A DNA stretch of 45,615 nucleotides from an uncultured Caulobacterales bacterium (GTDB lineage: Bacteria > Pseudomonadota > Alphaproteobacteria > Caulobacterales > Maricaulaceae). This document shows positions 37,022 to 45,230 of this stretch, piece by piece. The translations under genes were made by a program, and so were the position numbers. Every line of letters begins with the position of its first letter. The first letter of the stretch is position 1. The notes under the pieces are model-generated. The model ran no database searches and had not been told where the DNA came from. It saw only the letters and a list, made by a program, of their open reading frames with translations. The stretch is from positions 1 to 45,615 of the forward strand of contig CALFUN010000013.1 of NCBI GenBank assembly GCA_937929915.1, read 5' to 3'.

Positions 37022-37122
37022 CCCACGCTCCCATAAGTTTATTATGAAAGCGCCATAGCATTTTATAGAGGCTTTAACGCGAAGATAAGCGTGATATGGT
37101 TAGGGAGGTATTAAGAGGGGAG

Positions 37123-37539
37123 TTATCTTATATGCGTTAAGATGATGGTTTCTGTGTGAGATTCTATATCTATGATATATGATTTATCAGCACAAAAATC
37201 ACTCTGTAAATAAGGCGTAATTGGCCGTGGTTTTGCGGTGCCAATTACATCAGCGCTATAAGGCAAATCAGGTAATTTCATGGATTGCACTTCAAAGTCT
37301 TTTTCAAAATTTTGATTGGGAGAGAATAATATGCAATCATTCATTTCGTCATATAGGTAAAAAAGTGAGATATTATCTAAATTAGCTTGAGAGAAATTGC
37401 CTGTAAATTCACATATTTGATTGAGTGCGCAGGTGTTATTATTACTCCAGCCTGAAGTGTATGGAGGGTTGTATGTCTGTGAACAATTTAGGTTCGTAGC
37501 AGATATTAAGCATAATAAAAAAACTTTTACGCAATGCAT
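37123..37539 (-). CDS. Small Cys-rich exported protein or lipoprotein, unknown function
   Basis: 138 residues. Short hydrophobic N-terminus (VKVFLLCLISATNLNC) could be a signal peptide with Cys19 as lipid site, although the LNC box is atypical. The mature part has further cysteines (NTCALNQICEF, NDCILF, DFCADK). No family recognised. The ATG lies within the end of the HTHP-motif gene (13-nt overlap), so the two are probably translationally coupled and may act together. Codon third positions are AT-rich compared with the trp genes around it, suggesting recent acquisition. Confidence 0.65.
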   Translation of the reverse strand: MHCVKVFLLCLISATNLNCSQTYNPPYTSGWSNNNTCALNQICEFTGNFSQANLDNISLFYLYDEMNDCILFSPNQNFEKDFEVQSMKLPDLPYSADVIGTAKPRPITPYLQSDFCADKSYIIDIESHTETIILTHIR

Positions 37540-38027
37540 TTTTTAATTGCCTTTTGTGGGATTTGCCATTTTTTTATAATTTTGCTGATTTTCTTTTCAG
37601 ATAAATTTTTACCAATAATATTATGTATTGCATATTCAAAACCTGACCATGACACAGCATATGCGCCTTTATATGAAATTACATAAGATAACATTCCATC
37701 CAGATAAGTTATTTTAGCGATACTTCCATCTAACGGCCCTGGATATTGTTCGATTTTACCATCTTTTCCGCGAGGATGTGTATGACCGCCTGCATAGGGC
37801 CTAAGAGCATTGCGATCAAAGCGAGTTGTGATGATGTCTTTAGAGCCACATTTTATGACATTTCGTTTAACAGCCTTTATTTCAAAAATACCGTCAGCTT
37901 TTACTAAAAAAGCTTGCTCTTTATCAGTTCTTCCAAGGTTAATTGGAGTATTATCTGTGAATTTATGAGTTCTCCAAGCTTGGCGAACATGTGCATCAAG
38001 GTGAATAAATTTGCTTCGGTCACTCAT
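37527..38027 (-). CDS. HTHP-motif protein, possible JAMM/JAB-like metal-dependent peptidase
   Basis: 166 residues, no signal peptide or membrane helix. The centre carries AGGHTHPRGKDGKIEQYPGP and LDG: His82 and His84 in HTHP, followed 16 residues on by Asp100, resembling the H-x-H-P...D zinc site of JAMM/JAB proteases, with Glu49 (GIFEIKAV) a possible general base. The normal Ser of S-x2-D is not obvious, so enzymatic function is inference. Later parts are Lys- and Ile-rich (GKNLSEKKISKIIKKW). DNA is strikingly AT-rich (11 G or C in 60 nt at 37561-37620). It has its own promoter. It could belong to a toxin, colicin-like or phage-type accessory set; not established. Confidence 0.65.
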   Translation of the reverse strand: MSDRSKFIHLDAHVRQAWRTHKFTDNTPINLGRTDKEQAFLVKADGIFEIKAVKRNVIKCGSKDIITTRFDRNALRPYAGGHTHPRGKDGKIEQYPGPLDGSIAKITYLDGMLSYVISYKGAYAVSWSGFEYAIHNIIGKNLSEKKISKIIKKWQIPQKAIKKCIA

Positions 38028-38034
38028 TTATTAA

Positions 38035-38063
38035 AGATTATGTTTAAAAGGTGGAAGTGTCAA
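38035..38063 (-). promoter_or_regulatory. Sigma-70 promoter for the HTHP-motif gene, probably leaderless
   Basis: On the minus strand TTGACA (38063-38058) is followed after exactly 17 nt by TAATCT (38040-38035). The ATG of the gene at 38027 is 7 nt past the -10, so transcription would begin at or next to the start codon, and no Shine-Dalgarno is present. The -35 starts just 2 nt beyond the trpB stop. A perfect -35 with ideal spacing is uncommon elsewhere in this window. Confidence 0.7.
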
Positions 38064-38065
38064 AT

Positions 38066-39307
38066 TCACCCCTCTGTGCCCTCGCTAATATGCTCCCCCA
38101 GTGCATCGGCGATTGTGAATACATCCTTATCGCCGCGGCCGCACATATTCATGATGATAAGCCCGCCTTGCCCAAGCTCTTTGGCCAGATCAAGGGTGCG
38201 CGGGATGGCGTGGCTTGGCTCAAGGGCAGGGAGTATGCCTTCGAGGCGGGCACAAAGCTGAAAATGCTCAAGCGCTTCATCATCTGTGGCGCTGACATAT
38301 TCTGCGCGGCCAATATCATGCAGATAGGCATGTTCTGGGCCGATACCTGGATAATCAAGCCCTGCGGAGATGGAATGGGCGTCCGTAATTTGTCCATGCG
38401 CGTCTTGGAGCAGATAGGTGCGATTGCCATGCAAGATGCCAGGACGTCCGCCCGTCAGGCTCGCTGCGTGTAGGCCGCTATCGACGCCGCGTCCTGCGGC
38501 CTCAACGCCGATAAGGCGTACAGATGTGTCATCAACGAAATCATGGAACAAGCCCATTGCATTTGACCCGCCGCCAATACAGGCGACAACGGCATCGGGC
38601 AGGCGGCCTTCGCGTTCCATAATTTGCGCTTTGGCCTCAACGCCAATTATGGCTTGAAAATCACGCACCATAGCGGGGTAGGGATGCGGGCCAGCGACCG
38701 TGCCGATGCAATAAAATGTATCGCCGACATTGGTGACCCAATCGCGCAATGCGTCATTCATCGCATCTTTAAGCGTAGCTGTGCCGCTATGAACGGCGCG
38801 CACTTCGGCGCCTAAGAGGCGCATCCGAAATACATTGGGCTTTTGGCGCACAATATCCGTTGCGCCCATATAGACAATACATTCCATCCCCAGACGCGCG
38901 GCAACAGTGGCCGTTGCCACGCCGTGCTGCCCTGCGCCTGTTTCGGCGATGATACGTTTTTTACCCATGCGCTTGGCCAGTAAAAGCTGCCCCATGCAAT
39001 TATTAATTTTGTGCGCGCCTGTGTGATTAAGCTCATCGCGTTTGAAATAGATTTTCGCGCTGGAACCATGCTGCTTTGCCGTATGTTCCGTCAGGCGCTG
39101 CGCGTAATAAAGCGGGGACGGACGGCCGACATAATGTGTGAGATAATAGTCGAGTTCAGCCTGAAAACTCGGGTCAGCTTTGGCATCTTCATAGGCCTTT
39201 TCAAGTTCAAGAATTGGCGGCATTAATGTCTCGGCGACATAACGCCCGCCAAAATCACCAAAGCGGCCATTGGCGTCTGGAAAGGTCTGGTTAGCTTGCT
39301 TGCCCAT
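38066..39307 (-). CDS. trpB: Tryptophan synthase beta subunit
   Basis: PLP enzyme joining indole and serine to tryptophan. 413 residues: [15 protein letters not shown] at the N-terminus, PLP lysine Lys100 in [26 protein letters not shown], the phosphate-binding [10 protein letters not shown], and [17 protein letters not shown] lies about 8 nt before ATG 39307. It is 17 nt after trpF. Downstream trpA is displaced by an inserted block. Confidence 0.98.
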   Translation of the reverse strand: MGKQANQTFPDANGRFGDFGGRYVAETLMPPILELEKAYEDAKADPSFQAELDYYLTHYVGRPSPLYYAQRLTEHTAKQHGSSAKIYFKRDELNHTGAHKINNCMGQLLLAKRMGKKRIIAETGAGQHGVATATVAARLGMECIVYMGATDIVRQKPNVFRMRLLGAEVRAVHSGTATLKDAMNDALRDWVTNVGDTFYCIGTVAGPHPYPAMVRDFQAIIGVEAKAQIMEREGRLPDAVVACIGGGSNAMGLFHDFVDDTSVRLIGVEAAGRGVDSGLHAASLTGGRPGILHGNRTYLLQDAHGQITDAHSISAGLDYPGIGPEHAYLHDIGRAEYVSATDDEALEHFQLCARLEGILPALEPSHAIPRTLDLAKELGQGGLIIMNMCGRGDKDVFTIADALGEHISEGTEG

Positions 39308-39324
39308 TTTATTGTCCTAGTCTT

Positions 39325-39978
39325 TTATTTGCAGTTTACTGCATCCATAAAGGCCTTTATTTTACGCGCGTCCTTTACGCCAGCAGAGCGCTCAACGCCA
39401 GAGCTAACATCAACAATAGGCGCGCCTGTTACAGATATTGCCCTGCAGACTGTCTCGGGTGTCAATCCACCTGCGAGCATATAGGTTTTAGGGGTTGGCG
39501 CGCGGGCGATAATCTTCCAATCTATCGCGATGCCATGACCACCGCGTACATCTGATCCTGCTGGAGGCTTGGCGTCAAATAAGAGGCAATCGGCTGCGCT
39601 GCTAAACTCGCCTGCACTTATCATATCTTCATTACTTGCAATGGGGCAGGCTTTGATGGTTTTGATACGAAATTTACGCGCTATCTCTGCGACGCGGCGG
39701 GGGGATTCTTCTCCGTGGCATTGGATATAATCAGGGGCCATCTCTGCCAGAATGCGCGCTAACATATCATCATCTGCATTTACCGTGACGGCTACGCGCG
39801 GCAGAATGCCTTGGGCAGGCCGCGCGAGAGCCGCTGCCTCTTGGAGGCTCAACCGTCTCTTGCTTGGCGCTTCAACGATAAACCCTAGAAAGCCTGCACC
39901 ATATTCTATCGCGCTAGTTACATCTTCGGGTCGCATCAGGCCGCATATTTTGGCACGTGTTTTAAGCTTAGTTGTCAT
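39325..39978 (-). CDS. trpF: Phosphoribosylanthranilate isomerase
   Basis: Amadori isomerase of tryptophan synthesis. 217 residues; catalytic Cys12 in RAKICGLMRPEDV, FIVEAPSKRRLS, DYIQCHGEE, and catalytic Asp and phosphate loop in PIVDVSSGVERSAGVKD. I chose ATG 39978 because the conserved core begins six residues later; the frame is open to 40050 but that part lacks homology. First gene of the minus-strand trp run; the 139-nt gap to the divergent methyltransferase should hold its promoter. Confidence 0.96.
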   Translation of the reverse strand: MTTKLKTRAKICGLMRPEDVTSAIEYGAGFLGFIVEAPSKRRLSLQEAAALARPAQGILPRVAVTVNADDDMLARILAEMAPDYIQCHGEESPRRVAEIARKFRIKTIKACPIASNEDMISAGEFSSAADCLLFDAKPPAGSDVRGGHGIAIDWKIIARAPTPKTYMLAGGLTPETVCRAISVTGAPIVDVSSGVERSAGVKDARKIKAFMDAVNCK

Positions 39979-40117
39979 GGCGTTGCCGCTAGCATGGGCT
40001 TGGCTGTGCGGCAATCCCTGATGCAGCAGCTTGGGCTCACACCGTCTCACAATAGCCTCACGGCCATATTATGCGGTGTGATTGGTTCTCTTGACCGTCT
40101 TGGCTTAGATAGACCTC

Positions 40118-40762
40118 ATGACAATAATGACACAAAGCCCGACCTTTAAGGTCAATCTCTGGAAAACACCTATATTAGGCCCGCTTGTCTTTGCTGGCTG
40201 GAAGTTTGATGCCGCGCGTAAGCTAAACTGGATGAAACGCCATTTGACCTATATGGGGTCTCACATCGAAATCGGGAGCGGGCCAGGCAGTGTTTTGGAT
40301 GTGATGCGCCAGAAAAATTATGATGTTGATGGTCTTGATATTCAAGATAGCAGCTTTCGTGACGATTTGCGCCCAGTGCTCTACAGCGGCATTCAAATGC
40401 CCTTTTGCAAACATGCCTACGATACCGCTTTGTTGCTAACAGTTTTACACCATACATCTAATCCTGAGCATGTTTTGTCTGAAGCTGCGCGGATTTCTAA
40501 GCGGTTGATCGTTATTGAAGATGTTTATGAAACCCGCTTTATGGAGTGGCTAACAAAACGGTTTGATAGCTTAATGAATCTTGAGTTTTTTGGGCATCCG
40601 CATAATAATCGTACAGACGCGCAATGGCAGGCCACATTTGAACGGCTCGGCCTGTCTGTGCATCATAAATCTATCCATCGTGTTGCAGGTATATTTAAGC
40701 AAGCCATATATGTTTTAGAACCTCGCATGGAGCAGAATGAGATCCATTTAAAAGCGGCCTAA
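40118..40762 (+). CDS. Class I SAM-dependent methyltransferase
   Basis: 214 residues with motif I HIEIGSGPGSVLDVM, motif II acidic end YDVDGLDIQD, and motif IV-like AYDTALLLTVLHHTSNPEHV of the Methyltransf_11 fold. Substrate cannot be read from sequence; resemblance to ubiquinone or small-molecule methyltransferases is only at fold level. ATG 40127 is an alternative start. Divergent from trpF and 102 nt upstream of rpoN on the same strand; link with rpoN is unclear. Confidence 0.87.
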   Translation: MTIMTQSPTFKVNLWKTPILGPLVFAGWKFDAARKLNWMKRHLTYMGSHIEIGSGPGSVLDVMRQKNYDVDGLDIQDSSFRDDLRPVLYSGIQMPFCKHAYDTALLLTVLHHTSNPEHVLSEAARISKRLIVIEDVYETRFMEWLTKRFDSLMNLEFFGHPHNNRTDAQWQATFERLGLSVHHKSIHRVAGIFKQAIYVLEPRMEQNEIHLKAA

Positions 40763-40864
40763 GCAAAAATCATGCCGCAAACTATATTTTAAAGGTTTTG
40801 CGCTACACCCATTACCAAAGTGACACTGAAAACATTCAGGTCTGGTGAAAAATGGGTGAATATT

Positions 40865-42358
40865 ATGGCGATAGCGCCGAAATTACAGGCTCGTCAGAGC
40901 CAACAACTTGCGATTACGCCGCAACTCCAGCAGGCGATTAAGTTATTACAGCTCTCCAACATAGAGCTATCGGCCTTTGTTGATGAACAGCTTGAGAGTA
41001 ATCCTTTGCTTGAGCGCGGAACGGGTGATGAGAACCGCCGCTTAGAAGACGTGGCTATTCAGGGCGATACGCCCGTCCAAACGGATGTTGATACTGTTAG
41101 TGTTGGCGCGGCCAATGCCGATATGGATATGCCCGCCCATGCAGCCCAGCCTGATGCGTCCCCTGCTGATGTCGGGGCAGATGTTGGCGGGTCAGTGGAT
41201 TGGTCGCGCAATAATAGCGGCGGGTCTTTTAATGGCTCCAATGATTATGACCCTGCGGCCAATAGCGCCGCGGATGTGACCTTGGCCGAGCATTTGACCG
41301 CGCAGCTTGGCTTGCTGCGATTTGCCGAAAAAGAGCGCCTCATAGCAGAATATCTGATTGGTCAATTAGATGAGGCGGGGTATTTGCGCGGCGACATTAC
41401 TGAATTGGCGGGCAATCTGGGGGTGTCTGAAACTCGGTTAAACTCGGTTTTATTACAGATGCAGACTTTAGAGCCAACTGGCGTCTTTGCCCGTAACCTA
41501 TCTGAATGTTTGGCGCTGCAACTGGCCGAGGCCAATAAGCTTGACGCGCCTATGAAAGTGTTGACGGAAAATCTTGAATTGCTTGCCAAATATGATCTGG
41601 GAAAGCTGACGAAATTATGCGGCGTGAAAATGGACGCGCTCAAAGAGATGATTGGGGAACTGCGTAATCTCTCGCCAAAACCCGGCATGGCCTATGGCGG
41701 GATACTGGCGCAAGCGATTGAGCCTGATGTTTACATTCGCGAGACGCCGCAAGGCGGCTGGGCGGTGGAACTCAATGCGGATACTCTGCCGCGGGTTCTG
41801 CTCAATCATCGCTATTATAATGAAATTAAATCAGCGGGCGGTGATAATGAGCAGGCACGAGAATTTATTTCTGAATGTCATCAAAATGCAAATTGGTTGG
41901 TGAAATCACTCGATCAACGTGCGCGGACAATTTTGAAAGTCTCTAGCGAAATTGTCAAGCAACAAGACGGGTTTTTTGCCTATGGGATTGACCATATGCG
42001 CCCGCTTAAGCTCAAAGATGTGGCTGACGCGATTGAGATGCACGAATCGACAGTCTCGCGTGTGACTTCGGGCAAATATATGCATACGCCGCGCGGGTTG
42101 TTTGAGCTTAAATATTTCTTTACCGCAGCGATTCCAAGCCTTGACGGGGGGGAAGGCCATAGCGCGGAGACCGTGCGTAGTAAGATCAAAATCCTCATCT
42201 CTGAAGAAACGGCAGATGCGATTATGTCAGATGATCATATTGTGAAATTATTGCGTGACCAAGGCATAGATATTGCCCGGCGCACCGTGGCTAAATATCG
42301 CGAATCTATGGGCATACATAGCAGCGTCGAGCGCCGCCGTGTGTTCAAGCATGGTTAG
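40865..42358 (+). CDS. rpoN: RNA polymerase sigma-54 factor
   Basis: Alternative sigma factor needing AAA+ activators. About 497 residues: region I QLAITPQLQQAIKLLQLS, an acidic linker rich in Asp/Ala/Gly (about 55-140), core-binding region with VTLAEHLTAQLGLLRF, and the C-terminal RpoN box ARRTVAKYRE. The frame is open to GTG 40820, but region I homology starts at MAIAPKLQ so ATG 40865 is preferred. Unusual context: lptB, which often precedes rpoN, and hpf, which often follows, are both missing. Its stop overlaps that of the convergent DUF1295 gene by 2 nt. Confidence 0.96.
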   Translation: MAIAPKLQARQSQQLAITPQLQQAIKLLQLSNIELSAFVDEQLESNPLLERGTGDENRRLEDVAIQGDTPVQTDVDTVSVGAANADMDMPAHAAQPDASPADVGADVGGSVDWSRNNSGGSFNGSNDYDPAANSAADVTLAEHLTAQLGLLRFAEKERLIAEYLIGQLDEAGYLRGDITELAGNLGVSETRLNSVLLQMQTLEPTGVFARNLSECLALQLAEANKLDAPMKVLTENLELLAKYDLGKLTKLCGVKMDALKEMIGELRNLSPKPGMAYGGILAQAIEPDVYIRETPQGGWAVELNADTLPRVLLNHRYYNEIKSAGGDNEQAREFISECHQNANWLVKSLDQRARTILKVSSEIVKQQDGFFAYGIDHMRPLKLKDVADAIEMHESTVSRVTSGKYMHTPRGLFELKYFFTAAIPSLDGGEGHSAETVRSKIKILISEETADAIMSDDHIVKLLRDQGIDIARRTVAKYRESMGIHSSVERRRVFKHG

Positions 42359-43260
42359 CGGATCTTTGGCGGCATAGGAATAAAGCCGCTGGTGCGGGAT
42401 ATATAATCCACATAGGCGGCGCGGCGTTTGAGGCTGCGCTCTAGCAGGTCTTTGCCAGAGACTTTGACGAGCAGTAAGGTCATAATAATCGGCGCAAAAA
42501 CGCTCGCCCAGCCCCACGGCGCTTGGCAGGCGGTAAGCCATATGCCCCACCACATGCAAGCATTGCCGAAATAATTGGGATGGCGCGTATATTTCCAAAG
42601 GCCCGTATCCAGCACAGGTTTGTCTTTATACGCGCCGTCATAATTCTTCATGGTCTTCATGAATTTGGAGAGCTGCGCATCGCCAATGGCCTCGAAGAGA
42701 AAGCCAATGAGCCAGAGGAGGGCGCCGAGGATAGAAAAGAGGGCTATCTGTATTTCTTTATAATTTTCTTCGTACTGACTTATGTCGCTGACCATAGCGT
42801 TATATATTGATGAGTTAGCTACATCTTCCCAAGTGTTTGTGCCCGTCGCCATAGCCACCCAAACTGGGGCGCTCACAATCATAATCAACACGCCTTGCCC
42901 AAAATAGATTGTGAAGAGGCTCCGCAAGCGCCAAGCTATTTCGCTCACACCCTTTTTCTCGGCGCGTTTGCGCATGGCCACATAGCGGACATCTTCGCCG
43001 TGACCCAAATTGCGTTTAGCGAGATAAAGCGAGAGCCTTATGCCCCAAATTATCGGCATCGCGGCGAGCAAGACAAGATAAGGTGTTTTAGGAATAGCCA
43101 AATATAAACACACCGCGCCAACAACCAAAAATCCAAAGCCCCAGAAAATATCAATCAAGCTCGCATCTTTGACAGCCACACTAATCGCCCAAAGCATTGT
43201 TAAAAGGCCAAAGACCACGACAGCAGCATGGGTGAAATTAACAAGAATATCTGTGAGCAT
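42355..43260 (-). CDS. DUF1295 / steroid 5-alpha-reductase-like membrane protein
   Basis: 301 residues with about six to seven transmembrane segments. The family signature LWKYTRHPNYFGNACMWWGI near residue 220-240 is shared with isoprenylcysteine methyltransferases and 5-alpha reductases, where it binds cofactor. The N-terminal part includes SLIDIFWGFGFLVVGAV. Exact substrate unknown. It follows alternative oxidase by 81 nt on the same strand and converges on rpoN with overlapping stops, leaving no space for a separate terminator. Confidence 0.9.
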   Translation of the reverse strand: MLTDILVNFTHAAVVVFGLLTMLWAISVAVKDASLIDIFWGFGFLVVGAVCLYLAIPKTPYLVLLAAMPIIWGIRLSLYLAKRNLGHGEDVRYVAMRKRAEKKGVSEIAWRLRSLFTIYFGQGVLIMIVSAPVWVAMATGTNTWEDVANSSIYNAMVSDISQYEENYKEIQIALFSILGALLWLIGFLFEAIGDAQLSKFMKTMKNYDGAYKDKPVLDTGLWKYTRHPNYFGNACMWWGIWLTACQAPWGWASVFAPIIMTLLLVKVSGKDLLERSLKRRAAYVDYISRTSGFIPMPPKIR

Positions 43261-43341
43261 AATGCGCCTAACTTAATGAGGTTTCATTCTTAACCGATAA
43301 ATGCCGCTAATAGCAATCTCGCCATTATGGGCCTTTTGCAT

Positions 43342-44019
43342 TTACCCTTTGCGGGCATCCAGAATATCGACAAAGCCATGATTCACATCGCGGTGTTCGG
43401 CTTCGTCCGCTCGCACAGCGATAATCACATCCATTAGCCGGGCATCCTTATCCAAATTCCAATAATCTATTGCGATTTGCGGGGCGGGTATATTCTCTTG
43501 TTTGCCCGCCTTCACCTCGGCTAAATATTGCGTGTAGCTAATCACAGCTTCTTCTTCGAAATAACCAATAACGCGGTGGGCGGTGCGCGAAGAAAAGAGG
43601 TATAAAAAGAAATAAGCATTATAAAATATGAATTGCACGGTGATGATTAAAAAACGCTCAAACCAATTTGGCTGTGCGATTTCAATAAAGGTCATCAGGT
43701 GCATGCGCTCATTTTCGGCCTCATCTAGCAGCGTTCTGATCCAGCCCTCATCATCGCGCATTTTACGCAGCGCGGTAAGGTGCTGCAACAGCCCGCCAAC
43801 CATACCCGGGACTGCGGCGACAGTCTCAAGAACGACAGCGCGGTGGCCATAGCGTTTGGCAAAAAACTTATCGGCGAAAAACCGCAGAAACCGCACAAAA
43901 CCATAAGCGATTTTATCACTGAGGGTTTTGGGGGGAACATGCGTATCGATTGCAATGTCATAATCGACAATACGCGGTTCGGGTTTAGGGAATTCATGTC
44001 CTTGTGACGTATCGCTCAT
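43342..44019 (-). CDS. Alternative oxidase (AOX), di-iron ubiquinol oxidase
   Basis: Membrane-bound di-iron quinol oxidase reducing oxygen to water without pumping protons. 225 residues. All iron ligands are present: Glu65 in [10 protein letters not shown], Glu104 and His107 in [10 protein letters not shown], Glu156 in [10 protein letters not shown], and Glu206 with His209 in [12 protein letters not shown]. Two hydrophobic membrane-associating helices are at about 68-82 and 121-142. An AGGAG site lies 7 nt before ATG 44019. AOX is sporadic in bacteria and by family knowledge helps when cytochrome oxidases are inhibited (NO, cyanide, sulfide) or the quinol pool is over-reduced. A short palindrome lies just upstream. 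Confidence 0.96.
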   Translation of the reverse strand: MSDTSQGHEFPKPEPRIVDYDIAIDTHVPPKTLSDKIAYGFVRFLRFFADKFFAKRYGHRAVVLETVAAVPGMVGGLLQHLTALRKMRDDEGWIRTLLDEAENERMHLMTFIEIAQPNWFERFLIITVQFIFYNAYFFLYLFSSRTAHRVIGYFEEEAVISYTQYLAEVKAGKQENIPAPQIAIDYWNLDKDARLMDVIIAVRADEAEHRDVNHGFVDILDARKG

Positions 44020-44039
44020 AAACGTCTCCTTTTGCTAAT

Positions 44040-44056
44040 CTATATAGGGTATATAG
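44040..44056. promoter_or_regulatory. Palindrome upstream of alternative oxidase
   Basis: CTATATA-GGG-TATATAG, a perfect 7-bp inverted repeat about 21 nt before the AOX start codon. Position is suitable for an operator or an extended -10 region. No regulator family is implied by the sequence itself. Confidence 0.4.
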
Positions 44057-44120
44057 AGATAAATAGTGAGAGGCCGTGCCGCCGCAGGGCTTGGCCTTAT
44101 TGTCGCAGTGCAGATTGGGA

Positions 44121-45089
44121 TTACCCCCGCCGCGCCTCATATAGCGCGATGCCTGCTGCGGTGGCGACATTCAGGCTCTCAGCTTGGCCGAGGGCATTCC
44201 TGCTCATCATCGGAATACGCGCCAGTTGATCACAGCTCTTGCGCACGCGCTCGCGCAGGCCTGGCCCTTCTGCGCCCATGACGATGACGCGCTTGCCCCC
44301 GCCAGATAGAGCCTCACTCACGCTCATATCCGTTTCCCCCGCAAGCCCCGTGACCTGCCAGCCTATGCGCTGCAGGTTTATCAATGTATTGGCAATGTTG
44401 GTTTCAAGGCAGACAGGCACAGTCTCAAGACAACCCACCGCGACCTTAGCCAGCGCGCCAGAGAGCGGCGGCGCTTTGCGGGTCTGCATGACAAGGGCAC
44501 AAACGCCAAAGGCCGAGCAGAGCCGCAACATCGCCCCGACATTATGCGGGTCAGTGATTTGGTCAAGGATAAGTATCAAGGCATTATCATCTGCATTATC
44601 GGCGATGATTTCGAGGGGTTTCCATTCTAGCGGCGCGGCTTTTATTGCAATACCTTGATGCACGGCACCGCGCGGAACAGTCTTATCAAGGACTTGCGGT
44701 AAAACGATTCGCGCAATGGCGGCGCCTTTGGGTGAATTCAGGCGTGCCTGCGCCGCTTCTGTTAGGATAATCTCGTGAATTGTGCGTTTTGGATTGGCTA
44801 AAGCGGCCAAACAGGCATGTGTCCCCCACATCCACCCTGACCCGCCTTCGCGTCCAGCGCCTTTTCGGCGTGATTCTGAATGTGATTTTCCTGTTTTTTG
44901 TGAGGTATTTTGTCCAGCGTCACGGTTTTGAGACTTGCGCGGGGGGTGTGGCCGCGCCGTTGCGCCATGTGTTTTACTTTTATAGGCGCGTTTTTGCGGA
45001 GTTTTTTCCGTATTTTGAGGTATATTTGCATTTTGACCTTGACGGCGTGTTTTTCTTGCAAATCGGCTATTGCGTGTCTTATCGTTCAT
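44121..45089 (-). CDS. rlmB: 23S rRNA (guanosine-2'-O)-methyltransferase RlmB-like (SPOUT/TrmH)
   Basis: 322 residues. The first 85 or so are a basic, Gln/Thr/Arg-rich disordered extension; the SpoU substrate-binding domain then starts at GWMWGTHACLAALANP. The SPOUT knot motifs are LILDQITDPHNVGAMLR, VIVMGAEGPGLR, and MSRNALGQAESLNVATAAGI (LNVA rather than the usual LNVS). ATG 45089 is preferred; a GTG at 45107 is possible. The rlmB-tRNA-Tyr-tRNA-Gly-tuf order is common in alphaproteobacteria. Target G2251 is inferred from family; tRNA modification cannot be excluded. Confidence 0.9.
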   Translation of the reverse strand: MNDKTRNSRFARKTRRQGQNANIPQNTEKTPQKRAYKSKTHGATARPHPPRKSQNRDAGQNTSQKTGKSHSESRRKGAGREGGSGWMWGTHACLAALANPKRTIHEIILTEAAQARLNSPKGAAIARIVLPQVLDKTVPRGAVHQGIAIKAAPLEWKPLEIIADNADDNALILILDQITDPHNVGAMLRLCSAFGVCALVMQTRKAPPLSGALAKVAVGCLETVPVCLETNIANTLINLQRIGWQVTGLAGETDMSVSEALSGGGKRVIVMGAEGPGLRERVRKSCDQLARIPMMSRNALGQAESLNVATAAGIALYEARRG

Positions 45090-45192
45090 CTCTATATACC
45101 CGCTCACTAATCAGAACACTAACTCTGTTCGTTGCGCCGCTAACACGCCTGTGGCTAAACTTATAGAGTCTTTTTTTGTTGGAGGCATAGCA

Positions 45193-45226
45193 AATTTTCA
45201 AACCACAGGTCACGGTTTGAAAAATT
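45193..45226. repeat. Inverted repeat in front of tRNA-Tyr
   Basis: AATTTTCAAACC (45193-45204) and GGTTTGAAAAATT (45214-45226) form a near-perfect 10-12 bp stem with a 9-nt loop, ending 4 nt before the mature tRNA. There is no T-run after it, so it is not a normal terminator. It could be a processing signal in the tRNA leader or an operator. A possible promoter lies upstream: TTGCGC near 45134, then TAAACT or TTATAG around 45158-45166, weak by eye. Confidence 0.6.
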
Positions 45227-45230
45227 CAGT

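Noticed and set aside
37050..37080. TATAAAAT as -10 for a promoter driving the 188-residue gene and trpA
   Set aside because: No acceptable -35 at 16-18 nt; kept only as a possibility.
37527..38027. Calling the HTHP/lipoprotein pair a confirmed toxin-immunity system
   Set aside because: No known toxin domain, secretion marker or immunity family is recognisable; evidence is limited to motif, overlap and composition.
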